Below, one piece after another: positions 51,257-59,500 of a DNA stretch of 64,000 nucleotides (positions are counted from its first letter, which is position 1; each line of letters begins with the position of its first letter). A program made the position numbers and the translations under genes. This DNA comes from Hymenobacter plasmatis. Its GTDB lineage: Bacteria > Bacteroidota > Bacteroidia > Cytophagales > Hymenobacteraceae. The notes below the pieces were generated by a model. The model was not told the origin of the DNA, did not search any database, and worked only from the letters and a program-made list of their open reading frames with translations. The stretch spans positions 1-64,000 of the forward strand of contig NZ_JAJFAW010000010.1 in NCBI RefSeq assembly GCF_020711255.1. The letters run 5' to 3'.

Positions 51257-53752
51257 CTACTCTACCCGCAAACTTCCGCGGCCTTGCGCCGGCTGGCCGG
51301 CACCGGACAAGCCTTCGGCCTGAAGTTGAAAACCGCCTTTGGCGTCAGAAGTAAAGAAGGTTACTTCGGCTTGGCCGGCTGCGTCGGTGCGCACCGAGGG
51401 GTTCCAGTAAAGCGTGGCGCGGCGGGTATCAGGAAATTCGCGGTTGGTGTGCGGGGAATCGTAGCGGGGCACGTAAAACTCGCGGCCGCAGTGGTAGCCC
51501 GGCATGTTCAGCACAACCACGCCCGGCGCCGACTCGCTCGACGGCTTGTAGGCCGGACTGCCGCGGCGGGTGTATACGCCAATCACGCCGTTGGCTGCCT
51601 GGCTGCCGTAAATGGCCGCTTGGGGCCCCTTCAGCACCTCAATGCTTTCTACTTCGGATGCCTGATAATTCGCAATATCCTGAAAGCCGACGGGCGCGCC
51701 ATCGAGCAGGAACAGGGGACTGGCATTGCCCGTGATGGTGCTGCCGCCCCGAATTATTACACTGGGGTTGCGGATATCGCCCGATACGCTCACCCCCGCC
51801 ACGCGCCCGCGCAGGTAGTCCAGCACCGTAAGATTGGATTTGGGCAAAGCCGCCATGTTGACCACCGTGGCATCGTCGGGCGAGTGCAGGCGGCGGGAGT
51901 CGACAGGCTGGGCCTTGGCCCCCCGGACTGTGACGCCGCCGAGCAGGATGGACCTGGTAGTGTCGAGGCGGAACTTACGCTCGGTGGCCCGCTGCTGCTG
52001 GCTGCGGCTCAGGGCTTCGGCCAGCGCTACCGGTGCCTGCAGGGGCAGCGGCGGCAGTGGGCGGGCGGCCACGGGCGGGCCCGCGTCGAGGTGCAGCACC
52101 ACGGGCCGGGCGTCTTTGGCACGAGCCTGCAAGGTTACGCGGGTGGTGTCGCAGCCGCCGAAGCCGGCGAACAGGAAGTAGCCGCCGGGGTTGCCCACCG
52201 CCGTGAGCACCTGCTTGGTGGGCCAAGACTCCAGGAACGTGAGCTTGCTGTTGGGCACGGGCTTGCCGTTGGGCTGCGTCACCTGCCCCGAAATACCCAA
52301 CGAGCGTTCGACGCCATAGTCACGCACGGGGGCCTGCCCCGCCAGCACGGCCTTCCACACAAAGCGCCGCCAGCCCTGCGTGAGCAGCAGCGCATCGAGG
52401 TGCTGGGCCGTTTCGGGGGTGGGATTCTGGAAGTAGTAATTGGGGTTTTCGACGTAGCCGGCCAGGTCGGAAGTGAGCAGCAGGTGCGAGGCAATGTCTT
52501 CGGGGCCGGCGCCGGCACCTTCGCTGTCCGTAATCGCCAGCGAGAGGTTGGCCGCGACGGGCTGGCCAGTGGCATCGGCCACCGACACGCGCACCCGCAC
52601 GGGCTGGCGGGCGCGGTAGCTGGCCCGTTCCGGGGTGAGCGTGACGCGCAAGGCCGACTGGGTTTGGGCAAAGGCCAGCCGCTCGGCCAGCGGGTTGCCC
52701 TGGCCATCAAACAAAGTAAAGTGCACAATGCCGCCCGGAAACTTGCTTTTGGAAATGTGCATCGCAAAGGTTTCGGTGCCCGCCATCTGGCTCCGGGCCA
52801 CGTAAGCCACCGTGCCCCGCACCTGCCCCACCAGCAGCACCGGCCCGGCGCCGCCCCCCTGCTTCTGGATAGCGACCAGAAAATCGTTGGGCAGCGTGAC
52901 TACGTGCAGGAGGTAGCCCGCTTGCTGCACTGCCGGCAAGGCCACCGTCATGGGCACGGCGGCCGGGGCCACCACGGCGTGGTAGCGCTGGCCTGGCACC
53001 GGCGTAAACGTGAAGGTGCCCATGCCCAAATGGCTGCTGCGAAAAGAAGCTACCAAGTGGTTTTCCGCATCAAACACCTGGCCCTGCATGTCGAGACCGT
53101 GGGCGTTGTGGTTGGTAGCTTTGAAGGCCACGGTGTTTTCCAGGCCCGCAATCAGGTTGCCGCCTTCGGGGAAAAACTGGACGTCGGGCGGAGCCGCCAC
53201 GGCGGCAGCGGCGCGAAAAGCCGCCGCCGCTCGCGCCCGCACCGCCCCCGGCTTTGAATCGGGGGCATCGACCGGCGCGGCGGGCCACACGGCCACGCGG
53301 CGGGAAAAGAAAAAGTCGGGGCCGGCATTGCGCATCCAGCCGGTGTAGGCGCGCAGGGTGTAGTTGCCGGGAGTCAGAGTGTCGGGCAGGGCGATGTCGC
53401 CGGGCGCCAGGCCCGCGTCCAGGAGCAGGTTGCGCCGGGCCACTACCTGGTTGTTGGCATTCAGCAGGTCCACGTGCAGCACTTTGCTCAACGTATCGGG
53501 CCGGTGCTGGCGGGCATCTACCACGTAGGCTTTCAGCCAAATGGTTTCGCCGGCGGTGTACCAGGCCTTGTCGAGGTGCAGGTAGGCTTTCTCGGGCAAA
53601 GCCGCGCCGTAAAATCGCTGAACGCCCTGCATAATGCGCTGCACCAACTCATCGTTGGGCGGCGTGCGGAAAGCAGCCGCCCCGGCCAGCAGCGCCAACG
53701 CGGCGAAAAGAGACAAAAGCCGGCGCGAACGCAAACGGGTAGAAAGCAGCAC
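51257..53752 (-). CDS. MG2-like / TonB-plug fusion protein, secreted
   Basis: About 831 residues. Residues about 50-150 look like an alpha-2-macroglobulin MG2-type domain (PEKAYLHLDKAWYTAGETIWLKAYV). Beta-rich repeats follow. Near residue 650 a TonB-receptor plug domain begins (NLTVLDYLRGRVAGVSVSG, SVIIRGGSTITGNASPLFLLDG, SIEVLKGPQAAIYGSQAANGVIGVYTRRG), but no barrel follows: the protein ends about 80 residues later. So it is not a transporter; it has the plug alone. A signal anchor (LLSLFAALALLAGAAAF) precedes. No ATG exists, so the GTG at 53752 is a choice; the frame is open to GTG 53788. Family with MG2 plus plug is known in Bacteroidetes but its role is unclear. Confidence 0.82.
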   Translation of the reverse strand: MLLSTRLRSRRLLSLFAALALLAGAAAFRTPPNDELVQRIMQGVQRFYGAALPEKAYLHLDKAWYTAGETIWLKAYVVDARQHRPDTLSKVLHVDLLNANNQVVARRNLLLDAGLAPGDIALPDTLTPGNYTLRAYTGWMRNAGPDFFFSRRVAVWPAAPVDAPDSKPGAVRARAAAAFRAAAAVAAPPDVQFFPEGGNLIAGLENTVAFKATNHNAHGLDMQGQVFDAENHLVASFRSSHLGMGTFTFTPVPGQRYHAVVAPAAVPMTVALPAVQQAGYLLHVVTLPNDFLVAIQKQGGGAGPVLLVGQVRGTVAYVARSQMAGTETFAMHISKSKFPGGIVHFTLFDGQGNPLAERLAFAQTQSALRVTLTPERASYRARQPVRVRVSVADATGQPVAANLSLAITDSEGAGAGPEDIASHLLLTSDLAGYVENPNYYFQNPTPETAQHLDALLLTQGWRRFVWKAVLAGQAPVRDYGVERSLGISGQVTQPNGKPVPNSKLTFLESWPTKQVLTAVGNPGGYFLFAGFGGCDTTRVTLQARAKDARPVVLHLDAGPPVAARPLPPLPLQAPVALAEALSRSQQQRATERKFRLDTTRSILLGGVTVRGAKAQPVDSRRLHSPDDATVVNMAALPKSNLTVLDYLRGRVAGVSVSGDIRNPSVIIRGGSTITGNASPLFLLDGAPVGFQDIANYQASEVESIEVLKGPQAAIYGSQAANGVIGVYTRRGSPAYKPSSESAPGVVVLNMPGYHCGREFYVPRYDSPHTNREFPDTRRATLYWNPSVRTDAAGQAEVTFFTSDAKGGFQLQAEGLSGAGQPAQGRGSLRVE

Positions 53753-53897
53753 GTAGTATTGGGTAGAGGATACAGGAAAGCACCACACCCCAACCCGCCG
53801 CTTAGAGTGGTCCGGTTAGTATAGGCCAAGCCAAATATAGGCGTACCCAACCATTCTGGTCATGTGCATCTTGGAATCCTCTAAATTAGCGGGGCAG

Positions 53898-54905
53898 TCA
53901 GGAGGCCGACAGCAGTTCCTTGTCCGGCACGCTTTGGTCCTTGAGCGTGGCCGTGCCGCGCTCCTTGCGCATGATGCGGGAATAAAGGCTGATTTCCTGG
54001 TCGAACAGGAACTTGAAAAACAGCTTGGTGTAGCTGGTGTGGGCCAGCAGCGGCTCGTAGAACTCGGGGGCCACGCGCTTGAGCTTGGGCAGGTTGTTCC
54101 ACGGAATGCTGGGCATGTCGTGGTGCTCGTTGTGGTAGCCCACGTTGAGGTTGATGCCGTTGAGCCGGCCGTAGTACGAATAGGTTTCCTGCTCGGGGCT
54201 AAGGGTGAGGTAGTGCTCCTGAATCCAGCGGGCGCCGAGCGGGTGCAGCCCCACCGAAAACCAGAAGCTCAGGAACAGGTAGAGCAGCGCCGTCCAGCCC
54301 AGGAAGTACACCACGGCCACGTCGAAGGCCAGTTGGGCCACAATATTGGCGGCCACGTACCGGTCGATGGTGGCCACTTCGCGGCAGCGCGCCGTGCGAA
54401 TAACCTGAAACAGCGGGAAGAAAAACAGCCAGATGGCCTTGCCGATGCTGTAGTTGTGAATCAGCTTGGCCTCGTACCAGTCGGGCAGGTCGGCGTCGAG
54501 CTCGTGCACGCCCTGAAAGACGTGGTGCTTGATGTGGAAGTTCTTGAAGCTGATGGCCGTGGGAAACACCGACGGGAAGTTGGCCAGAATGCCGGTGGCC
54601 ACGTTTTGCCACAGCCTTTTGAACACCAGGTTGTGGGCCGCCTCGTGAATGACCACGAACAGCGTGTGCGAGAAAAACGCCCCCACCAAGTAAGCTACCG
54701 GGATGGTCCAGTACCAGGCCTGATTGCGGAGCAGGTAGGCCAGCGCTACCTGGGCGGCCACGCAGCCCAACCCAATGAGTAAGGTGGCGGGGTTGCGCGC
54801 CATGAGCTGCTTCACCTCGGGGTGGGCCCGGATGATTTGGCGGGTGCGCCCGCGGTGGGGCTCGGGGGCCGTGGCAACGGTAAAAGCGGTAGGAGCTGGG
54901 GCCAT
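53898..54905 (-). CDS. sphingolipid delta-4 desaturase-like fatty acid desaturase
   Basis: A 335-residue membrane desaturase starting at the ATG at 54905. It matches eukaryotic DEGS1 in its N-terminal lipid-desaturase motif (IIRAHPEVKQLMARNP) and all three histidine boxes: HEAAH at 87-91, HIKHH at 124-128 and HNEHH at 258-262, the last in NVGYHNEHHDMPSIPWNNLP with the DEGS1-like sequel RVAPEFYEPL. Four or so membrane segments separate them. The enzyme is expected to introduce a double bond in the sphingoid base of dihydroceramide or in a related lipid. Bacteroidetes make sphingolipids, so a native role is plausible. It is monocistronic, leftward. Confidence 0.9.
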   Translation of the reverse strand: MAPAPTAFTVATAPEPHRGRTRQIIRAHPEVKQLMARNPATLLIGLGCVAAQVALAYLLRNQAWYWTIPVAYLVGAFFSHTLFVVIHEAAHNLVFKRLWQNVATGILANFPSVFPTAISFKNFHIKHHVFQGVHELDADLPDWYEAKLIHNYSIGKAIWLFFFPLFQVIRTARCREVATIDRYVAANIVAQLAFDVAVVYFLGWTALLYLFLSFWFSVGLHPLGARWIQEHYLTLSPEQETYSYYGRLNGINLNVGYHNEHHDMPSIPWNNLPKLKRVAPEFYEPLLAHTSYTKLFFKFLFDQEISLYSRIMRKERGTATLKDQSVPDKELLSAS

Positions 54906-55003
54906 AAAGTGCTGAAAACGGGCGCGGCAGAAAGTAGCCGCACGTAAGTAGGCTTTCAGACAAAAATACAGCAAATAGGTTCAGGCCCGGGAGGCGGGAG
55001 TCC

Positions 55004-55402
55004 CTACATCTGCTTCAGCCACTCCCGGGCGGTATCCATATCGTCGAACGTAGCCACTACCGGCCCTTCGGCCGTGAACTGCAGCGTGAGGTCGGTGCTG
55101 AGGCGGCTGTAAACATTGGGCGAGTACACCCAAGCAAAGTACTTCAGCCCGGCGGCCGTCATGGCCGGAAACCACTCGCGCCCGCCCCACTCCGAGGCAT
55201 CGCTCCACATGCTGGTCACGCGCGTGTTGTCGTTTAGCACTTTGCTGCTCCGATGCTCCACCATGAACCGCAGCATTTCCTGGCATCCGTCCTGCACGCT
55301 CGTCAGGTTCTGGTCGCCAGTCCAGTCGGCATGCAACCACTCATTCAGGTGGTCATAGGCAATGGTGAGATGAGGGGATTCGTGTAGCGTTTGCAAAGAC
55401 AT
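55004..55402 (-). CDS. STAS-like hypothetical protein
   Basis: A 132-residue cytosolic protein. It has an alternating strand-helix pattern: LTIAYDHLNEWLHADWTG, VQDGCQEMLRFMVEHRSSKVLNDNTRV, GLKYFAWVYSPN and PVVATFDDMDTAREWL. This resembles the STAS/SpoIIAA-like fold found in small Hymenobacter proteins, with a DxAREWL ending common in them. I would not assign a function. It stands alone, 99 bp upstream of the desaturase on the same strand, so co-transcription is possible. Confidence 0.72.
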   Translation of the reverse strand: MSLQTLHESPHLTIAYDHLNEWLHADWTGDQNLTSVQDGCQEMLRFMVEHRSSKVLNDNTRVTSMWSDASEWGGREWFPAMTAAGLKYFAWVYSPNVYSRLSTDLTLQFTAEGPVVATFDDMDTAREWLKQM

Positions 55403-55761
55403 AGCATCGGATTAGGGCAGTGCGGCCTGCTACGGCTAATACGTAGCGAAGGATACAGAAAAGCCCAAAATACTTACCCAATATACCACTCAATACTTAC
55501 AAAGGCGCTTTTCGATACGCATTTATACGTACAAAGTAAAAATATAACTCGAAAAGCTATCCAACTAAACAGGTTCGGGCCTCCTCAAGCTGAACATTAT
55601 TAACAGCTACTTTCTTGTGTTGCTACTAGCCACGCAAGCCAGACAGCAGCCTACTTCGTATAGAATTACTGAGGCGCTGGCTCCGGTGAAAGGTTTGCTT
55701 CCGACGGGCGTCTACCTCCACAAAACGCCGGTTTCGGCACTATTTCTGTCTTCTCTTTTCC
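55403..55761. other. gene-free AT-richer stretch before msrA
   Basis: About 359 bp, visibly more AT-rich than the neighbours and without a recognisable gene. Several short frames have no domain. Contains the promoters of the STAS-like gene (leftward) and msrA, but no clear -33/-7 pair was found. Confidence 0.5.
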
Positions 55762-56436
55762 ATGAAAAACCGATTGAAATCCTTTGCCAGCGCCGGCCTG
55801 CTGGCGCTCACGGTGGCGTGCGGCTCGCAGCAGCCAGCCGATGCTCAGAACCCGCCGCGCTCCACCGCCGGCTTCGCCCCAACTAACCTGAAGGGCCTGG
55901 CAATAGCCACCTTTGCCGGGGGGTGCTTTTGGGCCCAGGAGGAGGCTTTTGAGCAGATAAAGGGCGTGAAGCAGGTGGTGAGCGGCTACGCCGGCGGCAC
56001 CAAAGCCAACCCCACCTACGAGGAAGTAGCCGACAAAACCACCGGCCACACCGAAACCGTGCAGATCTACTACGACCCCAAGGTGGTGAGCTACCAAAAG
56101 CTGGCCGACATCTTTTTCACGGCCTCGCACGACCCCACCCAGCTCAACCGCCAGGGCCCCGACGCGGGCCCCGAGTACCGCTCGGTGGCATTCTACCGCA
56201 CGCCGGAGGAGAAGCAGATTCTGGAGGCCACCATTGCCCGGGTCAATGCCTCGAAAGAATACAGCGGCAAAATTGTGACCCAGGTGGTGCCCTTCCAGAA
56301 ATTCTGGCCGGCCGAGGCCTACCACCAGGGCTACTACCGCCTGCACCCCGAAAACCCATACATCGCCCACGTATCGGCCCCCAAAGTCGAGCACGTGCAG
56401 AAGGCCTTCCCCAAAGATTTGAAGAACCCACTGTAA
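55762..56436 (+). CDS. msrA: peptide-methionine (S)-S-oxide reductase MsrA, lipoprotein
   Basis: MsrA reduces methionine-S-sulfoxide in proteins. This 224-residue form has a lipoprotein signal (lipobox TVAC, C20), so it acts in the envelope. The catalytic motif AGGCFWAQE puts the nucleophile at C55; GYAGGTKANPTYEEV, GHTETVQIYYDP and PDAGPEYRSVAFY follow as in the family. No MsrB domain is fused. It is followed by a strong terminator. Confidence 0.96.
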   Translation: MKNRLKSFASAGLLALTVACGSQQPADAQNPPRSTAGFAPTNLKGLAIATFAGGCFWAQEEAFEQIKGVKQVVSGYAGGTKANPTYEEVADKTTGHTETVQIYYDPKVVSYQKLADIFFTASHDPTQLNRQGPDAGPEYRSVAFYRTPEEKQILEATIARVNASKEYSGKIVTQVVPFQKFWPAEAYHQGYYRLHPENPYIAHVSAPKVEHVQKAFPKDLKNPL

Positions 56437-56470
56437 AGGCTGGTCCGCCTTTGCAGCGTTTAACATGATA

Positions 56471-56499
56471 GCCCCGGCCGCCCTGGCCGGGGCTTTTTT
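56471..56499 (+). terminator. rho-independent terminator of msrA
   Basis: GCCCCGGCC pairs with GGCCGGGGC around a 5-nt loop, followed by TTTTTT. Confidence 0.9.
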
Positions 56500-56531
56500 G
56501 GGCTGATACCCCACGCACCCGAGCCAGCGAG

Positions 56532-56539
56532 TATCTTTG
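56532..56539 (+). promoter_or_regulatory. -7 box upstream of the PAS kinase gene
   Basis: TATCTTTG fits TAnnTTTG, 49 bp before the start codon. No TTG at 19 bp; the upstream TTTTTTG belongs to the msrA terminator. Confidence 0.45.
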
Positions 56540-56588
56540 AAAACAGAAGCTGCCCACCGCTTGCGGCGTTTCGCTGCTCTCGCCCTGT

Positions 56589-59500
56589 ATGTCCCCTTCC
56601 GCGACACGTGCCCTAGACTTTGAGCTGCTGTTTGCCGCGCTGCCTACTCCGTTTGTGGCACTGGCGCCCGATGGCACCATTCTGGCGCAGAATACGTCCA
56701 TGGCTGCCCTGCTCGGTGGGGCCAGCGGCTTGGTGGGCCAGCCCCTGGCCGCCTTGGCCGAAGCGCTGGCCGCCACCGGCAACATCCTGGTAGCGCCCGA
56801 TGTCTGGGATGCGGGCCTGCGGGCGGCTCAGGCCGGCGCCCCCCAAGTCCTCACGCCTGAATGGGCTGGCGAAATACCTTCGAAAGCAGCAGCGGACGCA
56901 CCAGCCCCCTCCTACTGGGAAGTTACCCTGCAGCCCGTGCATGCCCCAGCGGCTAATGGCCAAGCTCTGGGCGAGTTGCGCTACATCCTGCTGCGCCTGC
57001 TGGACGTGGCCACGCAGCTGCGCACGGCCCATAGCCAGGCACAACTGCAAGATCAGCGGCTGCGCATCCAGCGCATCCTGGACCAGCTGCCCCTGACCAT
57101 CAGCACGATGGAGGGGCCCAATCTGGAGTTTACGTTTCTCTCGGCCCAGGCCCGGGCCACCATGGGCGAGCGCGCGGCCCTGGGCCGCACCGTGGCCGAT
57201 AGCATGCCCGAAATAACGGCCCAAGGCTACCTGCAGATGCTCCAGCAGGTGCGCGACAGCGGTCAGCCGTTGTTTGGCCACGAAGAACGTACCGAGCTGT
57301 GGGACCCGGCCACCGGCCAGCTGCAGGAGCGCTACCACAACTTTGGGTACCTCCCTTTGTATGGCGAGCAGGCCACGGGCGTGCTGGCCTACGGCCTCGA
57401 CGTAACCGAGCAAGTGCAGGCCCGCCAGCGCAACGAGGCCCTGACGGCCGATGCCCAGGCCGCCGACCAGCGCCTGCGCCGCGTGACCGAAAGCCTGCCC
57501 ACCATCACCTTCATCACCAACCAGGACCGGCAGATACTCTACGTGAGCCCCCAGTGGTTTGCCTACACCGGCACTGCCCCCGAGGACCTCGACCGGGAAT
57601 GGATGGCGCGGCTGCACCCCGACGACATCCCCAATGTGCTGGAGCAGTACGAGGCCGCTTTGGCCGCCGGCACGCCTTGGCGCTACAAGCTGCGACTGCG
57701 CCGGCACGACGGCCAGTACCGCTGGTTTATGAGCCAGGGGGTGCCCGAGCCGCTGGAAGATGCGCAGGCCGCCGGCCGCTCGCGGCAGTGGTTCGGCTCC
57801 GACCTCGACATTCACGACCTGCACGAAACCCAGCTCCAGCTCCAGGCCAAAGACCAGCAGCTCAGTCAGATTCTGAGCCAAAGCCCGGCCATGATTGCGA
57901 CCGTGGCCGGCCCCGACCACCGCTTCACCTTTACCAACGCCGCCTACGATGCGCTGATGGGGCACCGGCCGCGCGTGGGCGCGCCCGCCGCCAGCTGCCT
58001 GCCCGAAGTGTCCGAACAGGGCTTTGTGAAGCTGCTCGACACGGTGTACCAGTCCGGCAAAACGTTTGAGGGCCGGGCCATGCCCCTGCAGGTGCTGGAC
58101 ACAGCCAGCGGCGAGCTCCGGCAGGTATACCTCGATTTCACGTACCAGCTTCTGCGCGATGGGCGCGGCGAGGCCACCGGCATCCTGGCCTTTGGGGTCG
58201 ACGTGACCGAGCAGGTGCTGGCCCGCCAGGAGGCTGAGCGGCTGCAGGCCGACCTGCGCGCCGCCGACCGCCGCCTGCGCCGCCAGGCCGAAGTGCTGCC
58301 CATCATCACCTTCACCACCGACGCCACCGGCCGCACCACCTACATGAGCCCGCAGTGGTACGCCTTCACGGGCCAGAAGCCCGGCGGCGAATGGGACGAG
58401 GTGGACATGGTGTGGGCCGAACGCCTGCACCCCGACGACCAGGAAAAAACCCGGTTTGAGATTCGGCAGAGCATCAATTTTGCCCGGCTGGGCCGGATAG
58501 AAGTGCGCCTGCGCGGGGCCAACGGCCAGTACCGCTGGTTTATGACGGAGGCCGTGCCAGAGCTGGACGCCGCGGGCCGCCTCCGGCAGCGCTACGGCTA
58601 CCTGCTCGACGTGCACGAGCTGCGCGACACCCAGCGCCGCCTAGAAGACAAAGACCGGCAATTGAGCCAGATTCTGGACCAGGCGCCCGCCATGCTGGCC
58701 ACCACGGAAGGCCCCGAGCATCGCTTCACCTTCTTTAATTCAAGCTATGGCCAGCTGTTGGGCCACCGCATTCAGCTGGGCCTGCCCATGGCCGAGCTCC
58801 TTCCGGAACTGGCGACGCAGGGCTTCGTTGAGCTGCTCGACCGCGTGTACCGCACCGGCGAAACCTTCGTGGGCAAAGAGGTGCCGGTTTGGCTCCAGGC
58901 GGATAATACGCCGGGGGATTCGGCGCAGTATTTTGACTTCAGCTACATTGCCCTTCGCGATGGGCAAGGCCACATCACCGGCATTTTGACCTTTGCGCTG
59001 AACGTGACCGAACGGGTACGTACCCGCCAACAGGCCGAGGAGCTGGCCGCCGAAATAAACCGCCGCGACGAGCAGGTGCGCACCATCACGGCATCGGTGC
59101 CGGTGTTTATCTTCAACTTCAGCCCCGACGGCCAAATCACGTACACCAACCCGTATTTCTTCGAATACACGGGCCTGGACCCGGCCGCCTCGTCCGATGA
59201 GATATGGGGCGTGCTGCCCCCCGACGACCGGGCCACCGTAAGCGCCCTGGCCCAAACGGCCATGGCCGCGGGCGAGCCCTGGCAAGCCACCTTCCGGTGC
59301 CGGCGCAAGGACGGCGAGCTGCGCTGGTTTCAGACCAAGGCCCAGCCCTACACCGATGCCAACGGCCGGGTAGCGGGGTTTAGCGCCGCCACCGTAAAAA
59401 TTCACGAGCTGCACGAGCGCACCGAGGAGCTGGCCCGCAGCCGCGCCGATTTTGCGGCACTGGCCGACAACATTGCCCAGCTGGCCTGGATGGCCGATGC

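Noticed and set aside
51284..53257. 657-codon rightward frame opposite the MG2/TonB-plug gene
   Set aside because: Arg/Gly/His-rich shadow with no domain; the leftward frame carries clear motifs.
58060..58067. AAACGTTT as a further LacI operator
   Set aside because: Lies inside the PAS kinase coding sequence, lacks the flanking ATCTACG and palindromic extension, so it is probably chance.
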